DNA of 64,000 bases from Thermostichus sp047462415. Its GTDB lineage: Bacteria; Cyanobacteriota; Cyanobacteriia; Thermostichales; Thermostichaceae. Below, piece by piece: positions 35,981 to 49,517 of the stretch (the stretch's first letter is position 1; the number at the start of each line of letters is the position of its first letter). The position numbers were made by a program, and so were the translations under genes. The stretch is taken from the NCBI RefSeq assembly GCF_047462415.1, contig NZ_JANSJE010000003.1:62001-126000 (forward strand), given 5' to 3'. Below the pieces are notes generated by a model. That model made no database searches and was not told the origin of the DNA. It saw nothing but the letters and a program-made list of their open reading frames with translations.

Positions 35981-37159
35981 CTAATTCCTCAAGTAGACGG
36001 CTGCCCCTAGGCCGACCAGCATTTCTTCGGGGGTAATTTTGCCATCTTGGTTGGTGTCGAGGGCATCGAAGACGCGATCCGCCCCCATCCACTCCTCGCG
36101 GGTAATGAAGCCATCTCCATCCAGGTCGTAGATGCGGAAGACATCCTGGGCGGCGTGGGTAATCGTTTCCTTGGCGCCCTCCAGCTTCTGCAGCCGCTCC
36201 GTGAGCAGCCTTTCCAGCACCTCCAGCGCCTTGGAGAAGCCCTGGATCCCTTCTTCCAGCTTTTCTGAAGCCATGCGGTTTTCCCGGTGCATCTGGTCGA
36301 AGGTGGCTCGATCCATCACCAGACGCGGGATGTCCATTTTCTTAGCTTTTTCCGGATCCAGTTTGCGCTCCAGGTGGCCTTCGGTGTTTTGCAGCTCCGC
36401 CAAGAGAACTGGCGAGATGGTAAGCAGATCGCAGCCGGCCAGCTCGATGATTTCCCCAATGTTGCGGAAGCTGGCGCCCATCACTTCCGTCGGGTAATCG
36501 TATTTGCGCAGATAGTTGTAGATCTGGGTTACCGACTGCACGCCCGGATCTTCAGCAGGGGGATAGCTCTCCCGGCCTGTGTGTTTTTTGTACCAATCCA
36601 AGATGCGGCCCACAAAGGGCGAGATGAGGGTTACCCCTGCTTCCGCACAGGCAATGGCCTGGTGCAGGCCAAACATCAGAGTCAGGTTGCAGTGGATCCC
36701 TTCTTTTTCTAAGATCTCGGCGGCGCGGATCCCTTCCCAGGTCGAAGCAATTTTAATCAACACCCGCTTGGGATTCGCCCCTGCCGCCTTGTAGAGCTCG
36801 ATGAGGTAGCGGGCCTTGGCTACGGTAGCCTCGGTGTCGTAGGAGAGGCGGGCATCTACCTCGGTCGAAACCCGACCGGGGATGATGGAGAGAATGCGCA
36901 CGCCAAAGGCTACCGCCAATTCATCGATGGCGTGGGCCACTACGGTTTTGGTGTCGGCTTTAGATCCCAGTTCTTTGCGGGCCTTGAGCAAGGTCTCATC
37001 GACAATGCCCTGGTACTGGGGCATTTGGGCGGCTGCTGTGATCAAAGAGGGATTGGTGGTGGCATCCTGCGGCTTAAAGGTCTCAATGGCGTTGATATCC
37101 CCCGTGTCGGCCACCACGACGGTCATCTCTCGCAACTGCTCCAGCAGGCTCTTGCTCAT
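35981..37159 (-). CDS. tal: Transaldolase with C-terminal EF-hand pair
   Basis: Transaldolase links sedoheptulose-7-phosphate and glyceraldehyde-3-phosphate with erythrose-4-phosphate and fructose-6-phosphate in the pentose phosphate pathway. The TIM-barrel motifs DATTNPSLI, the Schiff-base lysine in VLIKIASTWEGI, and TLMFGLHQAIA are clear. The C-terminal 60 residues carry two canonical calcium loops, DLDGDGFITREE and DTNQDGKITPEE, a fusion known in cyanobacterial transaldolases. The ATG at 37159 (MSKSLLEQL) has a strong AAGGAGGGG site upstream, so the upstream extension to 37291 is not coding. A partial cobN follows at 12 bp in the same frame. Confidence 0.95.
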   Translation of the reverse strand: MSKSLLEQLREMTVVVADTGDINAIETFKPQDATTNPSLITAAAQMPQYQGIVDETLLKARKELGSKADTKTVVAHAIDELAVAFGVRILSIIPGRVSTEVDARLSYDTEATVAKARYLIELYKAAGANPKRVLIKIASTWEGIRAAEILEKEGIHCNLTLMFGLHQAIACAEAGVTLISPFVGRILDWYKKHTGRESYPPAEDPGVQSVTQIYNYLRKYDYPTEVMGASFRNIGEIIELAGCDLLTISPVLLAELQNTEGHLERKLDPEKAKKMDIPRLVMDRATFDQMHRENRMASEKLEEGIQGFSKALEVLERLLTERLQKLEGAKETITHAAQDVFRIYDLDGDGFITREEWMGADRVFDALDTNQDGKITPEEMLVGLGAAVYLRN

Positions 37160-37414
37160 ACTCCCCTCCTTAGCTATCGCGCTTCTGCGACCCAGTCCTA
37201 GTGTCGCCCACCCAGGCAAGGGATCCCGGTAGATGTGAGATTGTCTTAATTGTCTGCCCCACCGGTGTGGGGACAACTCTAAACAACTCACCCGGCAAAA
37301 ACACTTCCAACTTCTCTAAAAATTTACTGAAGGTTGAAACTTCCTGGTCACGGGGATCAGCATGAACCCTGATTGGACAGGCCAGACAGGGCCGAGAGCG
37401 ACCCTAGAAGCTGC

Positions 37415-38404
37415 CTATCCGGCCTGGCTGCGCAACTGCCGCAGCAGCCGCTCGAACTCTTCCGGCAGGGGGGCAGTAAACTGCAGCGGCTGGCCAGTGC
37501 GCGGGTGGACAAAGGAGAGCTTCCAGGCGTGGAGAGCTTGGCCGCTGAGTTTGACGGGGCTGGTTTTGCTCTGGGTATAGAGGGGATCCCCGACAATGGG
37601 CAGGCGCAGGTGGGCAGCATGCACCCGAATTTGATGGGTGCGGCCGGTCTCCAGTTCAAACTGCATCAGGGTGTAGTTGCCCAGGCGCTCCAGCACCTGC
37701 CAGTGGGTTACCGCCGCTCGCCCTTGGCCAGAGGGCAAAACCGCCATCTTCTGCCGCTCCACCGGGTGGCGGCCAATGGGGGCAGAGATCGTGCCTTGGC
37801 TCTGGGCTGGCCGGCCAAACACCACCCCTAGGTAGATGCGCCGAGCCGTCTTGGCCTGGATCTGGGCCTGCAGATGCTGGTGGGCCTGATCGTGTTTGGC
37901 AATCACCAGGGCGCCGGTGGTGTCCTTGTCGAGGCGATGGACGATCCCTGGGCGCAGCTCGCCGTTGATCCCGGAAAGGCGAGGACAGTGGGCCAGCAAT
38001 GCGTGCACCAGCGTGCCGCTGGCATTTCCAGGAGCAGGATGCACCACCAGACCGCGCGGCTTGTTGATGACCAGCAGATCCTCATCTTCGTAGAGAATGT
38101 CTAAGGGGATCCGCTCCGGCTCCAAAGTTGTAGGGGTGGCTGGCGGGATCCGCACCTCAATCTCATCCCCGGCTTGCAGGGGGCGATCCTTATCCAGGCA
38201 GGGCCGCCCATTGAGCCAAACCTGGCCCTGGCAAATGAGCTGCTGCAGGCGCGAGCGCGACAGCTCCGGCAGTTGTTCCGCCAACCCCCGATCCAGCCGC
38301 AAGCCCTGCTGTTTTTCCGTCACTCTTACCTGGCGAATTGCTGCCACCGGATCCCTGGGGCCTTCCATTTGCCCTGTTTCCGCAAACTGCTGCTTTGAAA
38401 ACAT
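37415..38404 (-). CDS. RluA/RluD-family rRNA pseudouridine synthase
   Basis: An N-terminal S4 RNA-binding domain (ELSRSRLQQLICQGQVWLNG) precedes the pseudouridine synthase domain with VNKPRGLVVHPAPGN and the catalytic HRLDKDTTGALVIAK, in which the Asp is the nucleophile. ETGRTHQIRVHAAHLRLPI completes the pattern. The arrangement is that of RluD, which modifies helix 69 of 23S rRNA, but the target cannot be proved by reading. The product is 329 residues with ATG at 38404. Confidence 0.9.
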   Translation of the reverse strand: MFSKQQFAETGQMEGPRDPVAAIRQVRVTEKQQGLRLDRGLAEQLPELSRSRLQQLICQGQVWLNGRPCLDKDRPLQAGDEIEVRIPPATPTTLEPERIPLDILYEDEDLLVINKPRGLVVHPAPGNASGTLVHALLAHCPRLSGINGELRPGIVHRLDKDTTGALVIAKHDQAHQHLQAQIQAKTARRIYLGVVFGRPAQSQGTISAPIGRHPVERQKMAVLPSGQGRAAVTHWQVLERLGNYTLMQFELETGRTHQIRVHAAHLRLPIVGDPLYTQSKTSPVKLSGQALHAWKLSFVHPRTGQPLQFTAPLPEEFERLLRQLRSQAG

Positions 38405-38664
38405 TGTGGCAGAGCGGTTACTTTTGCATTAGGTAAAAAAGGGCGAAGATTTGTGGCAGCTCTTTCAGCTGGATCCTGGCGAGATTGCCTTTGTCTCCTC
38501 CCCATCTCAGCCGTCTCTGGGGGCGTTGTGCCGGGATTCTAGCCCCAGGAAAACCCTCAGTACACTAGTGGGGGTAGAGCTCCTTGAAGCCAGGCCAGGT
38601 CCTGGCGGGAGAAGGTCTTTTTGCAACTATCACGCTTGCTCTGATGGGCACAAGGAGACAAAGC

Positions 38665-41130
<2,466 letters not shown>

Positions 41131-41193
41131 GGGAGTGCGCCGGGATCCCGTCTGCTGGGTTACAATCTTCTCTGCTGTGTTGCCACCCCCGCC

Positions 41194-42462
41194 ATGATCC
41201 ACGAACTCTCCATGCCGGCCCTCAGCTCCACCATGGAAACGGGCAAGATCGTTGCCTGGCTGAAGAACCCCGGCGACCGGGTGGAGAAAGGGGAAAACAT
41301 CCTGGTGGTGGAGTCGGACAAAGCAGACATGGATGTGGAGTCCTTCCACAGCGGCATTCTGGCCAGCATCCTCATCCCAGCCGGGGAATCGGCGCCGGTG
41401 GGCGCCCCCATCGCCCTCATTGCCGAAACCGAAGCGGAGCTGGCAGAGGCCCAGGAGAGAGCCAAGGCCCTCTCTAAGGGTGCTGCGCCGGCGGCTACCC
41501 CTAGCGCGGCCTCTGTCCCCACCGTTCAACGGCCAACCCCTGCGCCTGCGGCAAGCCCCCCCTCCACGCCCCCAAGTGGCTCCGACGGAGCCGGATCCCA
41601 GCGCATCCTGGCTTCCCCACGGGCGAAAAAATTGGCAGAAAGCCTGGGGGTTGACCTGCGCACGGTGCGCGGCTCCGGCCCTGGTGGGCGCATCGTAGCC
41701 GAAGATGTGGGGCGGGCCGCAGCTCAGCCCGCCTCTGCCCCGGCGGCAGCTCCTTCCTCGGTCACTCCTCCCCCCGTCTCTGTGCCCCTGGGAGAAGTGG
41801 TTCCCCTGAGCACCCTGCAGGCGGCGGTGGTGCGCAACATGAACGCCAGCTTGGGCGTGCCGGTGTTCCACGTCGGCTACACCATCACCACTGACAGCCT
41901 GGATCAGCTTTACCAACAGGTAAAACCCAAAGGGGTAACGCTGACGGCCCTTTTGGTCAAGGCTGTGGCCGTGACTCTAGAAAAGCACCCCCTCCTCAAC
42001 GCCAGCTACACCGAAAACGGGATCCATTACAAAGCCGACATCAACATCGCCGTGGCGGTGGCCATGGAAGATGGGGGCCTAATTACCCCTGTGCTCAGGC
42101 AGGCCAACCGGATCGATCTCTACGAGATCTCCCGCCGCTGGAAGGATCTGGTGGAGCGGGCGCGGCGCAAGCAACTGCAGCCGGAGGAGTACAACAGCGG
42201 CACCTTTACCCTCTCCAACCTGGGCATGTTTGGGGTGGATCGCTTCGACGCCATCCTGCCTCCCAACCAGGGATCCATCTTGGCCATTGGTGCTGCTCGC
42301 CCCACCGTGGTGGCCACGCCGGAAAAAGCCATCGCCATCCGCTCCCAGATGCAGGTTAACCTCACCTGCGACCACCGCGTCATCTACGGTGCCCACGCCG
42401 CAGCTTTCTTGCAAGATCTGGCCCAGTTGTTAGAACAAAAGGTGGGATCCCTGACGCTGTAA
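41194..42462 (+). CDS. pdhC: Dihydrolipoyl acetyltransferase, E2 of pyruvate dehydrogenase
   Basis: E2 transfers acetyl from lipoate to coenzyme A in the pyruvate dehydrogenase complex. One lipoyl domain lies at the N-terminus with the lipoylated lysine in VESDKADMDVE. A Pro/Ala linker leads to the E3-binding domain (SPRAKKLAESLGVDL), a second linker, and the catalytic domain with the active histidine in CDHRVIYGAHAA. At 422 residues it is the single-lipoyl form common in cyanobacteria. It follows ppsA on the same strand, and the lipoyl synthase gene lipA lies about 1.2 kb downstream on the other strand. Confidence 0.95.
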   Translation: MIHELSMPALSSTMETGKIVAWLKNPGDRVEKGENILVVESDKADMDVESFHSGILASILIPAGESAPVGAPIALIAETEAELAEAQERAKALSKGAAPAATPSAASVPTVQRPTPAPAASPPSTPPSGSDGAGSQRILASPRAKKLAESLGVDLRTVRGSGPGGRIVAEDVGRAAAQPASAPAAAPSSVTPPPVSVPLGEVVPLSTLQAAVVRNMNASLGVPVFHVGYTITTDSLDQLYQQVKPKGVTLTALLVKAVAVTLEKHPLLNASYTENGIHYKADINIAVAVAMEDGGLITPVLRQANRIDLYEISRRWKDLVERARRKQLQPEEYNSGTFTLSNLGMFGVDRFDAILPPNQGSILAIGAARPTVVATPEKAIAIRSQMQVNLTCDHRVIYGAHAAAFLQDLAQLLEQKVGSLTL

Positions 42463-42492
42463 CCAGCCCATCCGCCAATTAGTAGGCAAGAG

Positions 42493-43605
42493 TTATTCCC
42501 TTTGATCGGGGGGGAAAGTTGTTTCTGGAGAGTTCACCTCAGGCTCCTCTGGGGCAAGCGTTTCTCGGCGCACCTCCTGGTCTTGTACCACCTGAAAAAT
42601 CAGGGTGAAAGGGCGACCCACCTCAGCTTCCACAAACTCTTCTAGTAGTGCCACCTGTCTCGGTGTGACGGGCTCGTCCGCTCGCACCGACAGCACCACC
42701 TCCGGCGGATCGGCTACCCAGTTAAACTCGCTGCGCAAGAGGGTTACCCGTTGGAATGTAATGGTTCTGTTGAGCAGAGCGGTTCGTAGCGCCAATTCCA
42801 GCCGAGATTGATACAGCAGTTGGGTCATACTGGCTGCCAGCGGCACCAGCAACAGCATCACCAGGCCAAACACCCAAGCCAATCCAGAACGGGCCTTGTG
42901 CAAAGGGGCGTAGCCCATCACCAAAAAGGTGAGCATACAGGCCAAGGCAATTCCCAACAGGTTGGTGGAATAGAGGAGCGCCGCCCCCAGGCTGATCTCC
43001 CAGTCTCCACGGGCCAACCCTAAGCCAATCACACACACCGGCGGCATCAACGCCACAGCAATCGCCACCCCTGCCAAACTGTCGGCGATCTCTTTGCGCA
43101 CCCTGGCAAAAGCGCCGATTCCCCCTGCCGCTAGCGCCACTCCCAGATCCAATAGGTTGGGTTGAGTGCGGGCCAAAATTTCGCTGCCCCAGTTGGGAAG
43201 ACCTACCCATCGCCCCAGCAGGAAAGATACTCCCAACCCAATTCCGGTTCCCACGGTCAGAGATAGGATACCTGTCCGAAACAAGACTACATTCCCGTCC
43301 AAAGCCCCCATGGCCATGCCGCGAATCGGCAACATCAAAGGAGCCACGATCATCGCCCCAATGATCACAGCCGGGCTATTGGCCAGCAAGCCCAACGTGG
43401 CAATGACACAGGAGCCAAGCACCAACATCAAGTAGTTGAGGCTGAGGCGAGACTCCCGCATTAGCTCCAGCACCAACTCGGCATACTCTTCTGCACTGAC
43501 CAGGGGCAGCCGCCAGCGGAAGGGCTGTAGCCAACCCTGAGGTGAAGGAACCAAGCCATTTTCTGAGCTGCTGCCAGTAAAACGACGGATCCTGTTCATG
43601 TCCAT
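42493..43605 (-). CDS. DUF389 family membrane protein
   Basis: The hydrophobic core (about residues 50-270) shows the DUF389 pattern: LLANSPAVIIGAMIVAPLMLPI, GIGAFARVRKEIADSLAGVAIAVALMPP in segments, and several further helices. A soluble C-terminal region of about 100 residues follows. The function is unknown; related proteins are annotated TIGR00341. It converges on pdhC with only 30 bp between the stops, leaving no room for a conventional terminator outside the coding ends. Confidence 0.88.
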   Translation of the reverse strand: MDMNRIRRFTGSSSENGLVPSPQGWLQPFRWRLPLVSAEEYAELVLELMRESRLSLNYLMLVLGSCVIATLGLLANSPAVIIGAMIVAPLMLPIRGMAMGALDGNVVLFRTGILSLTVGTGIGLGVSFLLGRWVGLPNWGSEILARTQPNLLDLGVALAAGGIGAFARVRKEIADSLAGVAIAVALMPPVCVIGLGLARGDWEISLGAALLYSTNLLGIALACMLTFLVMGYAPLHKARSGLAWVFGLVMLLLVPLAASMTQLLYQSRLELALRTALLNRTITFQRVTLLRSEFNWVADPPEVVLSVRADEPVTPRQVALLEEFVEAEVGRPFTLIFQVVQDQEVRRETLAPEEPEVNSPETTFPPDQRE

Positions 43606-43682
43606 GATTGGGTTCCCTTGGCGGTGTCAAGAACAGACCAGCCTTGGGCTTTCAGCAGTCTAGCTTGGCAGAGAATCGGGGC

Positions 43683-44573
43683 TCACGATCCCCCTTTGGG
43701 AAAGCGCCGCATCAGGTCTTGCACGGCTTCAGCATGGTAGGAGCTGCGGGTCAGAGGCGAAGACACCACCTGCAAAAAGCCCAGCTCTTCCCCCACTTGC
43801 CGCCAGTGGTCGAACTCTTCGGGGGCGACATAACGCTCCACCGGCAGGTGTTTGGGGCTGGGCGCCAGGTATTGGCCAAGAGTGAGGATGTCGCAGCCCA
43901 CCCGGCGCAGATCTTGCATCACCTGTAAAATCTCCTCGGCGGTCTCTCCTAAGCCCAGCATCACCCCTGACTTGGTGTAGAGGCCCGGATCCCATTGCCG
44001 CGCCAGTTCCAAAAGCCGCAGGGAGCGCTCGTAGTTCCCCTGGGGGCGCACCCGCCGGTAGAGGCGGGGCACGGTTTCCGTGTTGTGGTTGAGCACCGTT
44101 GGGCGGGCGGCGAGAATTTGCTCCAAGGCCTGCCAGTTGCCGCACAGATCCGGGATCAAGACCTCGATGGTCGTCTGGGGCCTGCGGCGGCGGATTTCCG
44201 TGATGCAAGCAACAAACTGGCTGGCTCCGCCATCCGGCAGGTCGTCCCGATTCACCGAGGTGATGACCGCGTGGCGCAACCCCAAGCGTTCCACCGCTTC
44301 TGCCACCCGCAGCGGCTCAGTGGGATCCAAGGGCAAAGGCCGTTTGGTGAAGTCGATATCACAGTAGGGGCAGGCGCGGGTACAGGCCGGGCCCATGATC
44401 AAGAAGGTGGCGGTGCCGTTGGCAAAGCATTCCCCTAAGTTGGGACAGGAAGCCTCTTCGCAAACCGTGTTCAGGCCCAAGTCCCGCAGCAGTTGCTGGA
44501 CAGACCCGGCCCGTTGGGGGGCTTTGGCCCGCAGCCAGGGCGGTTTACCGCTAGGCGAAGAAACAGCGCTCAA
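43683..44573 (-). CDS. lipA: Lipoyl synthase
   Basis: LipA is a radical-SAM enzyme that inserts two sulfurs into protein-bound octanoate. The auxiliary-cluster cysteines occur in CEEASCPNLGEC and the radical-SAM cluster in CTRACPYCDID. The tail NHNTETVPRLYRRVRP and the final RSSYHAEA complete the signature. A TTG at 44573 follows a GGAGGG site and is the likely start; the frame is open to 44603. The product is about 296 residues. It can supply lipoate for the E2 protein encoded nearby. Confidence 0.95.
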   Translation of the reverse strand: MSAVSSPSGKPPWLRAKAPQRAGSVQQLLRDLGLNTVCEEASCPNLGECFANGTATFLIMGPACTRACPYCDIDFTKRPLPLDPTEPLRVAEAVERLGLRHAVITSVNRDDLPDGGASQFVACITEIRRRRPQTTIEVLIPDLCGNWQALEQILAARPTVLNHNTETVPRLYRRVRPQGNYERSLRLLELARQWDPGLYTKSGVMLGLGETAEEILQVMQDLRRVGCDILTLGQYLAPSPKHLPVERYVAPEEFDHWRQVGEELGFLQVVSSPLTRSSYHAEAVQDLMRRFPKGGS

Positions 44574-44747
44574 TGAAAACCCTCCAACCAGAAATGGCGG
44601 CAAGCGTATCTCTCAGCTTAGCCTGTCATTTTGCCCGGCCGAGACCGGCCCAGGCCAATTCCCAGCTCGATGGATCCCCACTGGTTCGGAAGCGAGACCC
44701 AAAACACGGCATACTGGAAAGCGAATGTCGAGCGATAGGGATCCCAC

Positions 44748-46748
<2,001 letters not shown>

Positions 46749-46771
46749 GATTTTTGCTCCTCCGGCCTGAG

Positions 46772-46802
46772 CCCAGCAGGGATCCCTGCTGGGTCTTTTT
46801 TG
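46772..46802 (+). terminator. Intrinsic terminator of tkt
   Basis: A perfect 11-bp-armed palindrome CCCAGCAGGGATCCCTGCTGGG (written in two halves: CCCAGCAGGGA and TCCCTGCTGGG) is followed by a T-rich run. The centre contains GGGATCCC, so the abundant genomic palindrome has been used as a hairpin core. It lies 23 bp after the stop. Confidence 0.9.
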
Positions 46803-46906
46803 CTGCCCGACGGTGGCACAACTTGACAAGACTTAGCGAAGGCTGACAACTTGTTAGCAGGACTTGCAAAACATTGCGGTTGTTTCAAGCAAGGTTGAGA
46901 CACTTG

Positions 46907-46940
46907 CTCCCCCAACCCTTTTCCCCTTGTGGGAGAAGGG
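46907..46940. repeat. Degenerate GC-rich palindromic repeat
   Basis: CTCCCCCAACCCTTTTCCCC followed by TTGTGGGAGAAGGG lies between the convergent tkt and small membrane-protein genes. The remaining sequence from 46803 to 47037 has no recognisable gene. Confidence 0.6.
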
Positions 46941-47037
46941 AGCGAGAAAGTTGTTTCATAGTTTCATAGCAGGGAAAACGTTGGCTTCCAGCGATAGGCG
47001 GATGTTCTTGCGCCAACTTTGGGTCTGACAGCTCGGC

Positions 47038-47166
47038 CTACTGCAGGAAGCCCGCCAGTAGAATGACCACTCCCCCCACGACGGCCAAAATCGTCAGTAC
47101 CCGGCCCGCGTTGGCACTGCCCTTCCAGGAGTAGCTTTTCTCTGGTTTTTCTGATTCTTCTGGCAT
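47038..47166 (-). CDS. Small single-pass membrane protein, 42 residues
   Basis: A strong Shine-Dalgarno (AAAGGGAGG) lies upstream of two closely spaced ATGs (47172 and 47166). Spacing favours the second, giving a 42-residue protein. Residues 1-18 are charged and residues 21-41 form one helix (GRVLTILAVVGGVVILLAGF). The much longer open frame to 47400 has no site of this quality and would overlap the divergent secreted-protein gene. The size and form resemble small subunits of photosynthetic or NDH-1 complexes, but I cannot match a known one. Confidence 0.6.
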   Translation of the reverse strand: MPEESEKPEKSYSWKGSANAGRVLTILAVVGGVVILLAGFLQ

Positions 47167-47359
47167 AGCCATGCCTCCCTTTGCAGCGTTAACTTCCTCC
47201 CATGGGATCTTAAGCTGGGCGGCGCAGCGATGGCCCTTGTTGGGGCCTACCCTTGAAAAAACAGCGGCCATCTGGCCCGGCCAGCCCTCTTTGGGAACAA
47301 TACAAGCAGGCGAGGAAGGACATCCCAATTTTGTCCAAGGGGCGTTCTGAGGCAGAAGC

Positions 47360-47824
47360 ATGAGGTACGCGAAACGAAGCAAAAGAATCGGCTTGATCAT
47401 GGCCGCTTTGTCAGCCTGGGTGGTTGGACACCGTGCTGTCGCTCAGCCTGCCTTTCAGACGGTGCCGCTGCCGCGCCTGCCGGTGGGTGTGGATCAATCG
47501 GTTTTCGATCGCCCGGTGGCCCGCTTCAACCCCAACCTGCCTGCCGAGCTGGTGATCCGCAATCGCACCGGCCTGCCTCTGGAATACGGCTTTACCGATC
47601 CGCGCCAGAACGTATCGGAACTGGCTGCCGGAGAAACCTTGCGCCTGAGCAACCTGCCCATCCCCAATTGCATGGCCATCAACACGCCGATGTTGTCCCC
47701 CGTGGGCTACCGGGTGAGCGTGGATCCCTTGAATGTCATCACCGTAGAAGTGCGCCTGGTCAACGATGTGTCCGGCGACCATTGTCTCGATTTACAAGAG
47801 ACAGGCGCTATTTTCGTGAATTGA
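47360..47824 (+). CDS. Hypothetical secreted protein
   Basis: A typical signal peptide is visible (basic start, hydrophobic LIMAALSAWVV, cleavage near AVAQP at about residue 29). The mature part of about 125 residues has a probable beta-sandwich pattern and two cysteines (in PNCMA and DHCLD) that could form a disulfide. I do not recognise the family. It is divergent from the 42-residue membrane-protein gene. The next gene on the same strand, also for a secreted protein, begins 258 bp later. Confidence 0.7.
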   Translation: MRYAKRSKRIGLIMAALSAWVVGHRAVAQPAFQTVPLPRLPVGVDQSVFDRPVARFNPNLPAELVIRNRTGLPLEYGFTDPRQNVSELAAGETLRLSNLPIPNCMAINTPMLSPVGYRVSVDPLNVITVEVRLVNDVSGDHCLDLQETGAIFVN

Positions 47825-48082
47825 TGCCAGCTTGAACGGGCAAAATGTAGCCTCTGGGCTTTCGCGGCTGCTTTCTCATCCTTGCCCTAGGCGTTAGATG
47901 GCAGTTAACCTTACTTAAATCTGACACTGGGGTTGGGTCTAGGGGAGAGCCAGCCGGAGGTGTAGGCGTATCGACAGCAATCGACCCCTGTGACAGGATG
48001 CAAACAGGAGGTCTAGGTTGACTTTGCTCCGCCTCTGGGCTACTCACCTATAGGCCAGCTTAACCTTATTTTGGATGGTCTC

Positions 48083-49129
48083 ATGAGCGATAACTTGTAT
48101 TCTTGGTTTCCCCGTGCCTTGCTGATCGGCGCTGCTGTTGTGGGGTTGTCGGGCCTGCCGGCAAGGGCTCAGCAAATTACGGATCCCAACCCGGCTCAAG
48201 CGGCCACTAATGTGGAGCCCACCTCGCCGATCTCGGCTTCTTTTCGTAGCCAAGATGGGGTCAGCGTGCGCCCGGAGACGGTGCGGGTTTTTCTGGACGG
48301 CAAAGATGTTACTGCTGAGTCGGTGATTACCCGGGATTTCTTCACCTACCGTCCTGCCCAGCCCTTGCCGCCGGGACGGCGGGAAGTCCTGCTGGAGTTC
48401 ACCAACACCCAGGGGGTGACCCGCCGTGTTACCTGGAGCTTCACCGTGGGTAGCCCCGTCCGCGCCTCTATCGACCTGGTGGATCACAACGCCGGCAATC
48501 GCCCCTTGGCCGCGGGCGAGATCCTGCTGGTAACTGTCAAGGGCACTCCCTCCAGCCGAGTTACCGTTTACCTTGTCCAGGACGGACGGCAGGTGCAAAC
48601 TCTGCCAGCTCAGGAAGTTTCCAGCGGCACCTATGTGGTCAATGCCTTGATTGAGCCGAAGGATACTACCCGTGAGGGGATCGTCATCGCTCGCCTGGAA
48701 AACGGCGGCCAGGTGCGCTTTATGACTGCAGAGCAGCCGGCCCGCCTGATCGAGGGGGCTACTGGGGGCGTCCAGCGGCTCACCACCCAAGAGGTTTCCG
48801 CGACGATCAGCCCCTCCAGCCTGCTGCCCCAGATCACCAACTTGCGCGATGGGGATCGGGTTGCCGGCTCTTCCTTTACGCTGCAGGGCACCACGGCTCC
48901 CAATGCTTCCGTGCGGGTGAATGTAACGGCTTCGACCTCGCTGGGGGGCATCATCAGCGCCCAACAGACGGTGACCAACCAAACCGTGCAAGCCGATGCC
49001 CAAGGCCGCTTCACCGTTACGGTGCGGCCGCCCATTCCGGCCTCCGGCACCGTGTATCAGATCAATCTCACGGCCACCTCTGGCAACCAAACCAGCCCGA
49101 CGGTGACCTTGCGCCTCACCCAGCAGTAG
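48083..49129 (+). CDS. Secreted protein with Ig-like beta-sandwich domains
   Basis: A signal peptide (ALLIGAAVVGLSGLPARAQQ, cleavage after ARA) precedes about 320 residues of beta-rich sequence. The middle contains Ig-like domain motifs such as ISASFRSQDGVSVRPETVRVF, and the end has a repeat of the type found in bacterial surface proteins (SSFTLQGTTAPNASVRVNV). No catalytic motif is seen. The open frame starts with TTG at 48071; ATG 48083 (MSDNLYSW) is more likely. A surface or periplasmic binding role is inferred. Confidence 0.7.
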   Translation: MSDNLYSWFPRALLIGAAVVGLSGLPARAQQITDPNPAQAATNVEPTSPISASFRSQDGVSVRPETVRVFLDGKDVTAESVITRDFFTYRPAQPLPPGRREVLLEFTNTQGVTRRVTWSFTVGSPVRASIDLVDHNAGNRPLAAGEILLVTVKGTPSSRVTVYLVQDGRQVQTLPAQEVSSGTYVVNALIEPKDTTREGIVIARLENGGQVRFMTAEQPARLIEGATGGVQRLTTQEVSATISPSSLLPQITNLRDGDRVAGSSFTLQGTTAPNASVRVNVTASTSLGGIISAQQTVTNQTVQADAQGRFTVTVRPPIPASGTVYQINLTATSGNQTSPTVTLRLTQQ

Positions 49130-49187
49130 GCTGTCCACTTAGTTGGACTGAGGTTGTCGGCCTGCCGGTCTGGCAGTGGCGGCCAAG

Positions 49188-49250
49188 CTCCCCTCTCCCA
49201 GAGGGAGAGGGGCTGGGGGTGAGGGCTGGGAGAGGGGCTGGGGGTGAGGG
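49188..49250. repeat. GC-rich palindromic repeat with partial tandem duplication
   Basis: The hairpin CCCCTCTCCC/GGGAGAGGGG is followed by GCTGGGGGTGAGGG, and that second half is then duplicated. The copy lies between convergent genes and ends at the stop codon of the small membrane-protein gene. Confidence 0.75.
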
Positions 49251-49517
49251 TCAATCGGAAGGCGGCTGAGAGACTTTTGGGTTCTCAGAGTTTGCAGTTG
49301 GCAGGGCCTCTTGGACGCGGGTTGGGGAAAGAGAAGACCGCTGTTGCCAGCGCCACAGGATCCCGGCCATGACCAAGGTGGGCGAGACGATCATGGCGAG
49401 GATCACCGGCAGGGTCTCCGGCAAGGCCAGATAGGGGCCACCGTATTTGATCGCCGCGCTGATAACCGCAGCGGCCACCATCAATTGCAGGGCAAACCAG
49501 AGGGTTTTGGGTTTCAT
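49251..49517 (-). CDS. Small hypothetical membrane protein, 88 residues
   Basis: Two hydrophobic segments are visible, LWFALQLMVAAAVISAAI near the start and LPVILAMIVSPTLVMAGIL in the middle, followed by a polar tail. The ATG at 49517 (MKPKTLWF) is preferred. A longer open frame to 49844 crosses into the neighbouring gene region in another frame and has no good support. It overlaps the end of the nuclease-like ORF by four bases, suggesting coupling. Function is unknown. Confidence 0.6.
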   Translation of the reverse strand: MKPKTLWFALQLMVAAAVISAAIKYGGPYLALPETLPVILAMIVSPTLVMAGILWRWQQRSSLSPTRVQEALPTANSENPKVSQPPSD

